A stretch of 64,000 nucleotides of DNA from CADEDV01 sp036383515 (GCA_036383515.1 DASVOE010000077.1:1-64000), one strand, 5' to 3'. Shown: positions 33,542 through 44,106, counted from the stretch's first letter. Made by a program: numbers and translations. Notes: a model not told the origin generated them from the sequence alone.

Positions 33542-34909
33542 ATGAAAAAGAAAATTTTACATGCTGGCCTGTTGATTGCATTTCTATCGGTTTTCAATTT
33601 TGCCTGTCAAAAACAAATTGATCAACCTTCCAGCCACGAAGAGATTGCTACCGTGGCTAATAAGGGTCAGGGTCATTTAAAACAAACCAAAACTTTCTCT
33701 TCTGATGTGGTCAGAAGTTGGATAAACATGCAGCTGGTAATGTTGCGGCTTCCTTTGCCGGCAGGTACAGGAGCACAAGGTACTGACAGATCGCAGGGAT
33801 ATACCGGCATTGCTTTATATGAAGCTGTAGTACCAGGCATGCCTGCTTACCAATCACTTGTCGGGCAGCTCACCAATTTCCCCGAAATGCCTTCCACAGA
33901 ACCGGGCAAAACTTATCATTGGGCCGCAAGTGCCAATGCTGCGCTGGCAGAAATTAGCAGGCGGCTATTTCCCACCACGGCTAATGCGAACAAAACAGCG
34001 ATAGACAACCTGGAAAATAGTTTGAAAACTGGTTATGCTAACGAAGCAGATGCAGCTACACTTGAACGTTCTATCGCATTTGGAAAAGAGGTAGCCACAA
34101 GGGTCGCTAATTGGGCTGCAACAGATGGTTCTGCAAATGTTAATCCTCCTTATGTTGCCCCGGTTGGCTTCGGACTTTGGATACCAACCGCTCCTCCTCC
34201 AGCCGCTGCGGTTAACCCCTACGCATATCAACGCAGGTTGATGGTTCCGGGCTCTGACGCTGGTACTGCATTAGCGCCTCCTCCTCCTTTCTCCACAAAT
34301 CCTTCTTCAGCATATTATGCGATGGTAAAAAGAGTATATGACGCTTCACTTGTTTTAACAACCGATCAAAAAGCCATGGCTGATTATTTTAAAGATAATC
34401 CCGGTTATGGAGCTGGCGGAGGATTTGTTTGGGTGCTGCAGGAGGCCTTGAGGATAGCTCAGCCTACGCTGGACCAGGCAGCGCTTACTTATGCTAAAGT
34501 CGGTATGGCGCAGCATGATGTCACCATTGTGCTCTTTACCAATAAATATAACTTCCTTACCATGCGCCCGGTAACTTATATAAGGGCAAACATAAATCCA
34601 ACCTGGAATACTTATATTCCCACGCCTAATCACCCTGAGTTTCCTTCCGGCCACGCTACTACAAACGGTGCTGTTCTCACCATGATGAGCAATAGTTTTG
34701 GAGAAAATTTCCCCATGACACTTCATACTTACGATTATCTTGGTTATGCTCCCAGGCATTACAATACATTTACGGAGATGGGAACAGATATGGCAGACAG
34801 CAGGGTCTATGGCGGCTTGCATTACGTGGAAACCCAGGAAAAAAGCTTAGTACAGGGTAAAAAAGTTGCACAAAACATTTTAAACACAATAAAATTTTTG
34901 AAAGAGTAA
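33542..34909 (+). CDS. Vanadium-dependent haloperoxidase / PAP2-family lipoprotein
   Basis: A 455-residue exported lipoprotein (lipobox FNFAC, Cys at about 22). The C-terminal half carries all three vanadate/phosphate-binding motifs of the PAP2 superfamily: KYNFLTMRP (K-x6-RP), FPSGHATT (PSGH) and SRVYGGLH (SR-x5-H). The predicted product is a periplasmic or surface vanadium haloperoxidase or acid phosphatase; the large N-terminal helical region favours the haloperoxidase branch. It is transcribed alone, with a strong terminator. Substrate and metal content are inferred only from family membership. Confidence 0.83.
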   Translation: MKKKILHAGLLIAFLSVFNFACQKQIDQPSSHEEIATVANKGQGHLKQTKTFSSDVVRSWINMQLVMLRLPLPAGTGAQGTDRSQGYTGIALYEAVVPGMPAYQSLVGQLTNFPEMPSTEPGKTYHWAASANAALAEISRRLFPTTANANKTAIDNLENSLKTGYANEADAATLERSIAFGKEVATRVANWAATDGSANVNPPYVAPVGFGLWIPTAPPPAAAVNPYAYQRRLMVPGSDAGTALAPPPPFSTNPSSAYYAMVKRVYDASLVLTTDQKAMADYFKDNPGYGAGGGFVWVLQEALRIAQPTLDQAALTYAKVGMAQHDVTIVLFTNKYNFLTMRPVTYIRANINPTWNTYIPTPNHPEFPSGHATTNGAVLTMMSNSFGENFPMTLHTYDYLGYAPRHYNTFTEMGTDMADSRVYGGLHYVETQEKSLVQGKKVAQNILNTIKFLKE

Positions 34910-34916
34910 ACTGTAA

Positions 34917-34960
34917 AAATAAAGTTGCCTGACATTTTTATAAGCCAGGCAACTTTATTT
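34917..34960. terminator. Bidirectional terminator between the haloperoxidase-like gene and fabH
   Basis: A perfect 15-bp inverted repeat (arms AAATAAAGTTGCCTG and CAGGCAACTTTATTT) with a 14-nt loop. The A/T tracts at both ends let it work in both directions, as expected between convergent genes. Confidence 0.92.
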
Positions 34961-35028
34961 CAACAATCGTAGAGATGATATCAATCTACATGATCAATAT
35001 ATACTTAACGAGGATATATAAAGAGTTC

Positions 35029-36021
35029 TTAATAACCCCACTTCACTAATGTAGCTCCCCAGGTAAACCCACCTCCGAAAGCAGCTAACACAATATTGTC
35101 TCCTTTCTTCAATTTGTTTTCCCACTCCCATAAACAAAGCGGAATAGTGCCGGCTGTGGTATTACCAAATTTCTGGATATTGATCATCACTTTTTCCCGT
35201 GGTAATCCCATCCGGTTGGCAGTAGCATCAATGATACGCAGGTTGGCCTGGTGAGGCACCAGCCAGGCAATATCTTCACCCGTTAAATTATTTCTTTCTA
35301 ATAACTCAGCACTTACATCGGCCATACCCTTTACTGCAAATTTGAAAACAGGCTGTCCATCCTGGAAAGCAAAATGTTCTTTGGCTGTTACTGTTTCTAT
35401 ACTTGCAGGTTTCAATGATCCGCCAGCTTTCATGTGCAGGTATTGACAACCGCTGCCATCGCTTCTTAAAATGCTGTCCTGTATTCCATAACCATCTTCA
35501 TTCGGTTCCAATAAAACAGCACCAGCTCCGTCGCCAAAGATGATACAGGTGGCCCTGTCGCTATAATCAATGATGGCGCTCATTTTATCAGCGCCACATA
35601 CCACTACTTTTTTATAACGGCCACTTTCAATCAATGTAGCGCCAAGTGTCAATGTATATAAGAAACCTGAACAGGCGGCCGATACATCAAACCCCCACGC
35701 ATTTTTAGCGCCCAGTTTATCACAAGCAATATTAGCAGTAGCAGGAAAGACCATGTCTGGTGTAACCGTGCCTACGATCAAACAATCAATCTCTTCCGGA
35801 CTTATGCCTCTTTTCTCACATAATTGTTTTACAGCCGGCACTACCATATCGGAAGTAGCTTTGCCCTCGCCTTTTAAAATTCTTCTTTCAGAAATACCGG
35901 TACGGGTACGAATCCATTCATCATTCGTATCCACCATTTTTTCCAAATCAAAATTCGTCAGTTTGTCTTCTGGAACATATCCGCCAACAGCAGTAATGGC
36001 GGCAGTGATTTTTTTGCTCAT
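35029..36021 (-). CDS. fabH: 3-oxoacyl-ACP synthase III
   Basis: FabH starts fatty acid synthesis by condensing an acyl-CoA with malonyl-ACP. The Cys-His-Asn triad is visible in SAACSGFLYTL, VPHQANLRI and FGNTTAGTIP. I use the ATG at 36021 (MSKKITAAITAVGGYVPE, 330 residues); the open frame extends 36 codons upstream, but that part runs through the promoter and an inverted repeat. Bacteroidota often use branched-chain primers, which the pocket cannot confirm here. It is divergent from ruvA. Confidence 0.94.
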   Translation of the reverse strand: MSKKITAAITAVGGYVPEDKLTNFDLEKMVDTNDEWIRTRTGISERRILKGEGKATSDMVVPAVKQLCEKRGISPEEIDCLIVGTVTPDMVFPATANIACDKLGAKNAWGFDVSAACSGFLYTLTLGATLIESGRYKKVVVCGADKMSAIIDYSDRATCIIFGDGAGAVLLEPNEDGYGIQDSILRSDGSGCQYLHMKAGGSLKPASIETVTAKEHFAFQDGQPVFKFAVKGMADVSAELLERNNLTGEDIAWLVPHQANLRIIDATANRMGLPREKVMINIQKFGNTTAGTIPLCLWEWENKLKKGDNIVLAAFGGGFTWGATLVKWGY

Positions 36022-36053
36022 CGTGTGGTTGAATTTTTTCCCATAAAAGTGCT

Positions 36054-36061
36054 CAAAGGTA
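36054..36061 (-). promoter_or_regulatory. -7 element of fabH
   Basis: TACCTTTG on the minus strand matches TAnnTTTG, 32 nt upstream of the fabH ATG; ATTG lies 18 bp further upstream. Confidence 0.6.
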
Positions 36062-36069
36062 AGGCAAAC

Positions 36070-36134
36070 GGGCAATTGACAATAGACAAGAGAGTAAGTC
36101 GTTTCATTTGCGTATTGTCTATTGCTCATTGCCC
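36070..36134. repeat. 20-bp imperfect inverted repeat in the fabH-ruvA divergent promoter region
   Basis: Left arm 36070-36089 and right arm 36115-36134 pair at 17 of 20 positions around a 25-nt spacer. Key words are GGGCAAT at the outer ends and CAATAGACAA inside. It lies between two divergent starts, so it could bind a dimeric regulator, form a cruciform, or be a relic of a mobile short repeat. Confidence 0.55.
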
Positions 36135-36148
36135 ATTATATTGCAGCC

Positions 36149-36730
36149 ATGATCGCATTCCTGAAAGGAGATTTTGTGTACAAGAGTCCTGCCGTTGTTC
36201 ATGTTGATGTGAATGGAGTGGGATACGAAGTACAGATCAGCCTCCATACTTATACAAAAATACAGGGGCTTGATAAGGGCATGCTGTACACCAGCCTTCT
36301 CATCCGCGAAGATGCTCATATCCTCTACGGCTTTTTTGACCTGGCTGAAAAAGAAATGTTTCAGCAAATAATAGCGGTATCAGGAATAGGTGCCTCTACG
36401 GCGAGAGTCATGTTGTCGTATATGAAACCGGAAGAACTGGCCCGGGCCATTGTGCAGGCCGATACGAAGACACTCGAAGGCATAAAAGGGATAGGTAAAA
36501 AAACAGCCGAACGCATGGTGGTAGAGTTGAGAGATAAGCTCACTAAGCAGTCATTTGAATCAAATATTTCACCCATGAAAAACAATACTTTGCAACAAGA
36601 TGCGTTAAATGCCTTGACGGCTTTGGGCATCAGCAGACAGGCTGCCGAACAGGCGGTTCAAAAGACGCTGACAACCGAACCTCAGCTATCCGTTGAGGAA
36701 CTGATCAAGAAAGCACTTCGTACCTTATAA
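36149..36730 (+). CDS. ruvA: Holliday junction branch migration protein RuvA
   Basis: RuvA binds Holliday junctions and loads the RuvB motor. The chosen ATG gives MIAFLKGDFVYKSPAVVHV, the canonical N-terminus, and a protein of 193 residues; an earlier in-frame start at 36122 adds nine residues through the promoter area. The helix-hairpin-helix pair is clear (IAVSGIGASTARVML and LEGIKGIGKKTAERMVVEL), and the C-terminal RuvB-binding domain ends VEELIKKALRTL. sprA follows 37 nt later, an arrangement I know from Bacteroidota. Confidence 0.95.
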   Translation: MIAFLKGDFVYKSPAVVHVDVNGVGYEVQISLHTYTKIQGLDKGMLYTSLLIREDAHILYGFFDLAEKEMFQQIIAVSGIGASTARVMLSYMKPEELARAIVQADTKTLEGIKGIGKKTAERMVVELRDKLTKQSFESNISPMKNNTLQQDALNALTALGISRQAAEQAVQKTLTTEPQLSVEELIKKALRTL

Positions 36731-36766
36731 ATCCACTATTTCCGGAACTAATTGATTTAAGAGACA

Positions 36767-39700
36767 TTGAACCTTAAGACTGCCCATATTCTCCGTACAT
36801 TGGTATGTATAGCCATGTTGTTTGCCACCTTCTACCCGGAGGCAAATGCCCGTTATTTTCAACAGCAACCTTCCGATTCTTTACGGTTTCCGATCCATGA
36901 TCGTTATGGCGATCCTTATACCTATCCCAATAAGAACACGATGGATTTCAGGGACACCTCTTACCTGAAAAAAAATATTGAGTACGATCCGAAGACTAAG
37001 CAGTATTATGTTGTAGAAAAAATAGGCAACCAGTATTTCCGCACACCGGTTTCATTTTCCATGGAAGAATTTTTGCGGATACAAGGCAAAAAGGATGAGC
37101 AGGATTATTTTAAGAAAAGAGCCAGCCTGCTCGCCAATATGAACCGCCGGATGACAAGGCCGAAGTTTAAAGTAAACAATGACTGGTTCAACCGGATGAT
37201 GGGAGTAGGCCCGGATGGTAAAGTAAAGATTGATATCAAACCTTCGGGTTATGTTGATGTTCTTGCGGGCTACCAGGGACAGAATATAAAAAACCCAACA
37301 CTACCCGAACGGGCAAGAAAGAATGGAGGTTTTGATTTCAACATGAATTCGCAATTGCAGGTAGATGCCAATATCGGTGATAAACTAAAACTGCCGATCA
37401 ATTATAATACACTTGCCAATTTTGATTTTGAGAACCAATTAAAACTTGATTACCAGGGTAAGCCGGACGAGATATTAAAACAATTCCAGGCGGGTACGGT
37501 CAACTTTACAACCAAGAGTACATTGATACCCGGCGCTCAATCCTTATTTGGTATTAAAACCCAATTACAGTTTGGGAAATTATTTATCACAGGTGTAGTG
37601 GCCAATCAACGATCGCAACGGCAGAGTCTCGGCTTACAGGGTGGAACGGCCTCCCAATTATTTTCATTGAAAGCGGATGAATATGATGAGAACCGTCACT
37701 TCCTGATGGCGCAATATTTTCGCAATAATTATAATGCAGCGATGAAGCAATTGCCCATCGTTAATTCAGTGATACAAATATTACGGGTGGAAGTATGGGT
37801 AACCAACCGCAACGGAACCACCACCGATACCAGGGATGTTGTTGCATTAATGGATCTTGGTGAAACCAATCCTTATACGGTGCCTCCGAGCGGCAATACC
37901 GATCCCAAACCATTTAATAATGCCAATGGTTTGTATGCAAGCCTTATTGCTAACCCCAGTGCCCGCAACTCTTCTTTAGTAACAAGTGTGCTGACCGGGC
38001 CGGGGTTTGGACTTCAACCTGTGCAGGATTTTGAAAAAACATTTGCCCGCAAATTGCAGGCTTCCGATTATTATTTTAATCCACAGATAGGCTTTCTTTC
38101 GTTGAATCAACCATTGCAACCTGATGAAGTGTTGGGAATAGCTTATCAATATACATATAACGGAAGGGTATACCAGGTGGGTGAATTTTCGCAGGATGTG
38201 CCACCAGATACAACCGGCACTACGCAAAAAGTATTGTTCTTAAAATTATTAAAAGCTACATCACAGCGTACCAACCTTCCTATCTGGGACCTGATGATGA
38301 AGAACGTGTATTCTGTAGGTTTTGGCCAATTAGAAAGACAAGACTTTGAATTGAATGTGATCTATGAAGAGCCCAGCCTGGGCGAAAAAAGATATTTGCC
38401 GCCTACCGAGGTTGTTGATCCTTACAAAGGACAACCGCTGATCTCTTTATTGAATTTAGATCGGTTGAATAACCAGAATGATCCGCAGCCCGATGGTAAA
38501 TTTGACTTCATAGAAGGATATACTGTTATTTCATCGCAAAGCCGCATCATATTTCCTGTACTGGAACCATTCGGACATGATCTTGATTATGTGTATGGCA
38601 ATCAAACCGACCGGAATAAATTTTTATACTATCCTTTGTATGATACCATCAAAGCAATTGCTCAAACTTATGCTAACCTCAATCGCTTTGAACTGAATGG
38701 ACGTTCTAAGACATCCGCAGGCGCTTCTGGTGATTATCAATTGGGTTATAATATTCCAAGAGGTTCTGTTACGGTTACTGCAGGCGGACAAACGTTGCAG
38801 GAGAATGTAGACTATGAAATAAATTATGATCTCGGTTCATTACGGGTAACTAACCAGGCTATCATATCATCAGGTGTGCCGGTAAATATTCAATTTGAAA
38901 ACCAGGCGGCTTATGGATTACAGCAAAAGAATTTCATGGGGCTGCGGTTAGATTATCTTGCCAATAAAAACCTGACAGTAGGAGCTACCATTGCAAAGTT
39001 GGGTGAAAGACCTTTCTTTATCAAACAGTCTTATGGTGAAGATCCGGTAAAGAATACCATGTATGGAGTAGATGTGGATTACCGGAATAACTGGCCACGG
39101 TTGACGAAGTGGATTGATAAACTTCCTTTTTATTCTACTAAGGTGATGTCCACCATCAATGCGTATGCAGAAGCAGCCGTGTTGCAACCCGGGCATGCCA
39201 AGCAGATCGGTAAAGGTGATGAAGGCGTCATCTATATTGATGATTTTGAAGGCACCCGTTCTTCTATTGACCTGCGTTTTCCACTGATCAACTGGACACT
39301 GGCCTCTATTCCGCAGGGTAATGGTTTATTTCCTGAATCTTCATTGTCAAATGATCTGTCTATCGGATACAACCGGGCTAAAATGGCCTGGTATAATATT
39401 GAACCGGTATTGCAAGAAAGAAGAAATCAAAATAACCCGATCCGCAATCTTCCAAATTTTCTGGATGAGATATCCAAGCCCCAAACACGACAGGTATTGC
39501 AACAAGAAATATTTCCAAAGAAGAGCCTGGATTTCGGACAGGGATTACTCACCACTTTCGATCTTGCTTTTTATCCTAAAAATGTAGGTCCTTATAATTT
39601 TGAAAACAGGCCGGGAAGAATTGATGCCAATGGCAAACTATTAAATCCCTCGCAGGCATGGGGTGGTTTAATGCGTAATATTGACCAGATAGATTTTGAA

Positions 39701-42700
39701 ACAGGCAATATTGAGTTTATAGAATTCTGGGTACAAGATCCATTTGTAGGTAATAATTCCATGCCAAACGGAGGTCAGCTTTATTTCAACCTTGGAAATA
39801 TTTCAGAAGATATATTGAAAGATGGGAAACGTTTTTATGAAAATGGGTTACCCACACCTACCATTCCATCACCGGTAGATAGCAGCACCGTTTGGGGTAA
39901 AGTGCCTTCAATTCCTTTACAGGTAACCAATGCTTTCAGTAATAATACAGAAGACAGGCAATACCAGGATGTGGGATTTGATGGATTGAGAGATGATGAA
40001 GAGAAAAGAAAATTTGCTCCTTATATTAATGGGCTTGCTGCACAATTTGGTACCGGGTCATTAATATATCGCCAGGCACAGGCAGATCCTTCATCCGATA
40101 ATTTCAAACCATATCGTGATGCAAGCTATGAGGGTGTAGGCATATTAGGTCGTTATAAAAATATCAATAATCCCAATGGCAACTCACCTGTAGCGAGCAC
40201 CGGTGACCAATTTGTAAGTGCCTTCACCCAATATCCCGATGCAGAAGAACTTAACAGGGATAATACATTGAATGAAGTAGAAGAATATTTCCAGTATAAA
40301 GTAGACATAAAACCCAACATGCCCATCGGTAGTAATTTTATTACAGATAAAAGAGTAGTAACAGTAGACCTTCCCAATGGACAGAGCCGTCCTGAAACAT
40401 GGTATCTCTTCCGTATTCCTATATCACAGTACCAGACCAAAGTGGGTAATATTCCTGATTTTAAGTCTATCCGTTTCATCCGGATGTTTATGACAGGATT
40501 TGATGATTCAGTGGTAATGCGGTTTGGTAAACTGGAATTGGTAAGAAACCAATGGCGTAAGTTCAAATTCCAGATTGACACATCCGGTAATTATGTAAAT
40601 CTTCCGGCCAATGATCCGACTACAGTAAATACACTTGCCGTAAATCTTGAAGAGAATGATCAGCGGGAACCCATCCGTTATGTAACTCCTCCGGGCATTG
40701 AAAGACAACAACAGCTTAGCAATAACAACGTACAGTTATTCCTGAATGAACAATCATTGAGTGTGCAGGTGAAAGATCTTGATAATGGGCAGGCCCGTGG
40801 TGTATTCAAAACCATGAACCTTGATATGCGCCAGTACGGAAAACTGAAAATGTTTATCCATGCAGAAAGAATAAAAGATTGCGGCGGTAATATTCTGGAA
40901 GATAATGATCTGATGGCTATTGTTCGTATCGGCAACGACTTTTCCGGTAACTACTATGAAATAAGAATACCGGTTAAGAAAACAAATTTCAATGAAACAG
41001 ATAGTTTGAAAATATGGCCGGCGCTTAATAACCTTGATTTTGATCTGAATGAACTGACAAGATTAAAATCAAGAAGAAATAATTCCGGGTTATCACCTTC
41101 GCAATATTATAGCGAAGCAGGACCTGATGGCCGTCGCTATGGCATCTTTGGTAATCCTAACCTCGGTGAAGTAAGAGGTATGATGCTGGCCGTAGAAAAC
41201 GTTGCTCAAAAACCTGTTTGTGCTGAAGTTTGGTTTAATGAATTGCGATTCTCCAACCTCGATGAAAAAGGTGGTTGGGCTGGAGTAGGACGTTTGAATA
41301 TAGTAGGAGGTGACCTGTTTACACTCAATGCTTCTGTAGCAGCAAAGAGTAATGGGTTTGGTACGCTGGAGCAAAGAGTAAATGAAAGAAGCCGTGAAGA
41401 TCTGTATAATATTGATGTATCTGCCAACCTGGAAGCCGGTAAGTTGCTGCCAAAGAAATTGGGCATCCAGATTCCTGTATACGCAGGTATCAGCCGCACA
41501 GCCAGCACACCGGAATATGATCCGTATGATCTTGATATCAAACTCAAACAAAAACTGAATGATGCAGCTCCGGGTAAAAGAGATTCCATCAACAATGATG
41601 CACAGGATATCACTACCATCAAAACAGTAAACCTTACCAATGTTAAAAAAATAAAAACAGATGGTAAACGACCCAAAATATGGAGTGTATCCAATTTTGA
41701 TTTCAATTATTCTTTTATAGAAACCAAACGGCACAATCCACTTATTGAAAATGACCTGATGCGCCGCACCCGCGGAGCTATTGGTTATAATTACGCACCA
41801 CAGCCCAAAATTGTGGAGCCGTTTAAGAAGCTTATTAAGCCCAATTCAAAATGGCTGATGTGGATCAGGGATTTTAATTTCAACTACGCACCGTCACAAT
41901 TATCATTCAGGGCTGATATCTTCCGGCAGTTTGGCGCTATACGTCCGAGAAATGTAGGTGGTGGTCCTTACAAAGTGCCCGAGACCTACGATAAATATTT
42001 TACATTCGACCGGTATTATATCATGCAATGGAATTTAACCCGTTCCATTTCTATTGATTACACGGCTACGAATAATGCACGGATTGATGAGCCCTTTGGC
42101 CGTATTGATACAAAAGAGAAAAAAGATTCAGTACGCAACAATGTTTTCAAAGGTGGAAGGAATACACAATTTCAACAGGATGTTACAATCACTTATAATG
42201 TACCCATGCAAAAGATCCCGTTGCTCGACTGGACAACGTTGCGGGCATCTTATAATACCAGGTACAATTGGTTAGCACAGTCATTGCTGGCAAGAAGCGT
42301 AGCTAACCTTGGCAACATTCTTTCCAACACACAAACAAGAACTTTAAATGGAGAATTAAAGTTTGAAGATATCTATAACAAAGTAAAATTTCTGCGAGCT
42401 GTTTATAATACCGCTCCTAAACTACCGTCCACGCCCCAGAATAAGGACAATGCAAAAAAAGATTCAACCGGTAAAAAAATAAAAGAAAAACGAATTAAAG
42501 ATCCTAACCAGTTACCGGAAGTGGGAAGTGTGGTAAAATTTGTTGCAAAATTAGCCACCTCATTAAAAAGAGTAGGTATCCAATACACCGAAGATTTTGG
42601 AACAACGCTGCCAGGTTATCTTGACAGTACAAGAGTACTCGGATATAATCCAAAAAGCGGTCAACCTGGGTTTGGTTTCATATTCGGTTATCAGCCAGAC

Positions 42701-43939
42701 ACCAGCTGGATCAATAGATTTGGAGCGAAGGGCTTATTATCCAATCACTCGCTTGTGAGCGCCATGATACAACAGCGCTATAACCAGCGTTTGAATATAA
42801 CGGCACAGGTGAACCCGTTCCGTGATTTCAACATTGACTTTAATGTAGATAAATCATTTGATAAGAATTATTCAGAATTGTATAAAGACACCACGGGTTC
42901 ATCCGGTTTTACACGATTGAATCCTTATGCCACCGGTAGTTTTTCTGTCAGTTATATTTCTTATCAAACACTGTTCACGAAGTTTGATCCTAACATAGTA
43001 ACAGAGACTTTCCAAAAATTTGAATCAAACCGTTTGATCTTATCCAACCGGCTGAAAGGAGTAAATCCTTATGCTGCCGGTAACGGAACCAACCCGGATG
43101 GTTATGTAAAAGGTTATGGCCGCTATGCACAGGATGTGGTGATACCGGCTTTCCTTGCTGCGTATACCAATAAAGACCCGGGCAATATTAAACTTTTCAA
43201 GAACAGCAATCCTAATACAAGATCAAATCCATTCTCAGGTATCATACCTAAACCTAACTGGACCGTAACTTATAATGGGTTGTCGAGAATGAAAGGGCTG
43301 GATAAAATATTTACTAATGTAACGATCCGCCACGGCTATCATAGCACTCTTAGCATGAATAGTTTTAATACGGCGTTGCTGTTTCTCGATCCGAGCAGAA
43401 TTGGTTATCCTTCGTTTGTAGGGCAGGACAGCAATTACATCCCTTACTTCCTTGTGCCCAATGTTACGATCACGGAGACATTTGACCCAATGATCGAAGT
43501 GGATATGACATTTACCAACCAGCTTACCACCCGCTTTGAGTTCAGGAAAAGCCGAACACTAAGTCTGAGCCTGATCGATTATCAATTGGCCGAAAATCGT
43601 TCTACTGAAGTTACATTCGGATTCAACTGGAGAAAGAAGGGATTCCCGCTTATTAAAAAGCTGGGGAAAATGAAATTAGATAATGATGTAACATTCAAAA
43701 TGGATTTCAGTCTTCGTGATGATGCAACCGCTAACAGCAAACTCGACCAGCGAACATCATTTGGAACAGCCGGACAGAAAGTAATACGTATTGCACCTTC
43801 TATTGATTATATCATCAATAGCCGGGTAAGTATAAAATTATATTTTGAACAGAACCGTAATATCCCCAAGATCAGTAATGCCTTCCCGATCACCAATACA
43901 AGAGGTGGAGCACAAGTAAGGATCTCATTGGCGCAGTAA
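36767..43939 (+). CDS. sprA: SprA, outer-membrane translocon of type IX secretion
   Basis: SprA (Sov in Porphyromonas) is the very large barrel through which T9SS cargo leaves the cell, needed for gliding in Flavobacterium. This copy has 2390 residues, close to the family size. The start is TTG at 36767, giving NLKTAHILRTLVCIAMLFA as a signal peptide ending EANA; the first ATG is inside that hydrophobic stretch and would spoil it. Repeated beta-rich motifs and the acidic plug-like IYIDDFEGTRSSIDLRFP (about 825) are seen, and no frameshift is visible. At least three cargo genes for it lie in this window. It shares a transcript with ruvA. Confidence 0.93.
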   Translation: MNLKTAHILRTLVCIAMLFATFYPEANARYFQQQPSDSLRFPIHDRYGDPYTYPNKNTMDFRDTSYLKKNIEYDPKTKQYYVVEKIGNQYFRTPVSFSMEEFLRIQGKKDEQDYFKKRASLLANMNRRMTRPKFKVNNDWFNRMMGVGPDGKVKIDIKPSGYVDVLAGYQGQNIKNPTLPERARKNGGFDFNMNSQLQVDANIGDKLKLPINYNTLANFDFENQLKLDYQGKPDEILKQFQAGTVNFTTKSTLIPGAQSLFGIKTQLQFGKLFITGVVANQRSQRQSLGLQGGTASQLFSLKADEYDENRHFLMAQYFRNNYNAAMKQLPIVNSVIQILRVEVWVTNRNGTTTDTRDVVALMDLGETNPYTVPPSGNTDPKPFNNANGLYASLIANPSARNSSLVTSVLTGPGFGLQPVQDFEKTFARKLQASDYYFNPQIGFLSLNQPLQPDEVLGIAYQYTYNGRVYQVGEFSQDVPPDTTGTTQKVLFLKLLKATSQRTNLPIWDLMMKNVYSVGFGQLERQDFELNVIYEEPSLGEKRYLPPTEVVDPYKGQPLISLLNLDRLNNQNDPQPDGKFDFIEGYTVISSQSRIIFPVLEPFGHDLDYVYGNQTDRNKFLYYPLYDTIKAIAQTYANLNRFELNGRSKTSAGASGDYQLGYNIPRGSVTVTAGGQTLQENVDYEINYDLGSLRVTNQAIISSGVPVNIQFENQAAYGLQQKNFMGLRLDYLANKNLTVGATIAKLGERPFFIKQSYGEDPVKNTMYGVDVDYRNNWPRLTKWIDKLPFYSTKVMSTINAYAEAAVLQPGHAKQIGKGDEGVIYIDDFEGTRSSIDLRFPLINWTLASIPQGNGLFPESSLSNDLSIGYNRAKMAWYNIEPVLQERRNQNNPIRNLPNFLDEISKPQTRQVLQQEIFPKKSLDFGQGLLTTFDLAFYPKNVGPYNFENRPGRIDANGKLLNPSQAWGGLMRNIDQIDFETGNIEFIEFWVQDPFVGNNSMPNGGQLYFNLGNISEDILKDGKRFYENGLPTPTIPSPVDSSTVWGKVPSIPLQVTNAFSNNTEDRQYQDVGFDGLRDDEEKRKFAPYINGLAAQFGTGSLIYRQAQADPSSDNFKPYRDASYEGVGILGRYKNINNPNGNSPVASTGDQFVSAFTQYPDAEELNRDNTLNEVEEYFQYKVDIKPNMPIGSNFITDKRVVTVDLPNGQSRPETWYLFRIPISQYQTKVGNIPDFKSIRFIRMFMTGFDDSVVMRFGKLELVRNQWRKFKFQIDTSGNYVNLPANDPTTVNTLAVNLEENDQREPIRYVTPPGIERQQQLSNNNVQLFLNEQSLSVQVKDLDNGQARGVFKTMNLDMRQYGKLKMFIHAERIKDCGGNILEDNDLMAIVRIGNDFSGNYYEIRIPVKKTNFNETDSLKIWPALNNLDFDLNELTRLKSRRNNSGLSPSQYYSEAGPDGRRYGIFGNPNLGEVRGMMLAVENVAQKPVCAEVWFNELRFSNLDEKGGWAGVGRLNIVGGDLFTLNASVAAKSNGFGTLEQRVNERSREDLYNIDVSANLEAGKLLPKKLGIQIPVYAGISRTASTPEYDPYDLDIKLKQKLNDAAPGKRDSINNDAQDITTIKTVNLTNVKKIKTDGKRPKIWSVSNFDFNYSFIETKRHNPLIENDLMRRTRGAIGYNYAPQPKIVEPFKKLIKPNSKWLMWIRDFNFNYAPSQLSFRADIFRQFGAIRPRNVGGGPYKVPETYDKYFTFDRYYIMQWNLTRSISIDYTATNNARIDEPFGRIDTKEKKDSVRNNVFKGGRNTQFQQDVTITYNVPMQKIPLLDWTTLRASYNTRYNWLAQSLLARSVANLGNILSNTQTRTLNGELKFEDIYNKVKFLRAVYNTAPKLPSTPQNKDNAKKDSTGKKIKEKRIKDPNQLPEVGSVVKFVAKLATSLKRVGIQYTEDFGTTLPGYLDSTRVLGYNPKSGQPGFGFIFGYQPDTSWINRFGAKGLLSNHSLVSAMIQQRYNQRLNITAQVNPFRDFNIDFNVDKSFDKNYSELYKDTTGSSGFTRLNPYATGSFSVSYISYQTLFTKFDPNIVTETFQKFESNRLILSNRLKGVNPYAAGNGTNPDGYVKGYGRYAQDVVIPAFLAAYTNKDPGNIKLFKNSNPNTRSNPFSGIIPKPNWTVTYNGLSRMKGLDKIFTNVTIRHGYHSTLSMNSFNTALLFLDPSRIGYPSFVGQDSNYIPYFLVPNVTITETFDPMIEVDMTFTNQLTTRFEFRKSRTLSLSLIDYQLAENRSTEVTFGFNWRKKGFPLIKKLGKMKLDNDVTFKMDFSLRDDATANSKLDQRTSFGTAGQKVIRIAPSIDYIINSRVSIKLYFEQNRNIPKISNAFPITNTRGGAQVRISLAQ

Positions 43940-44106
43940 GCTGATTTCAATCCATGACTCCCTGTTGAGTTCGTTGTTCATGATTCATAAATGATGGGCC
44001 TGGAAGACAGCTATTAATTCTTTATTCAATTGTTGAAGATTAAAATTGGTAATTGCCCATTCAACATTATGCAAAAAACAACTGCATCAAACGATATCTC
44101 AACACA

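Noticed and set aside
41093..41734. A 213-codon minus-strand frame within sprA
   Set aside because: The sprA frame is continuous and family-typical here; the antisense frame is Cys/Ile/Phe-rich shadow sequence.
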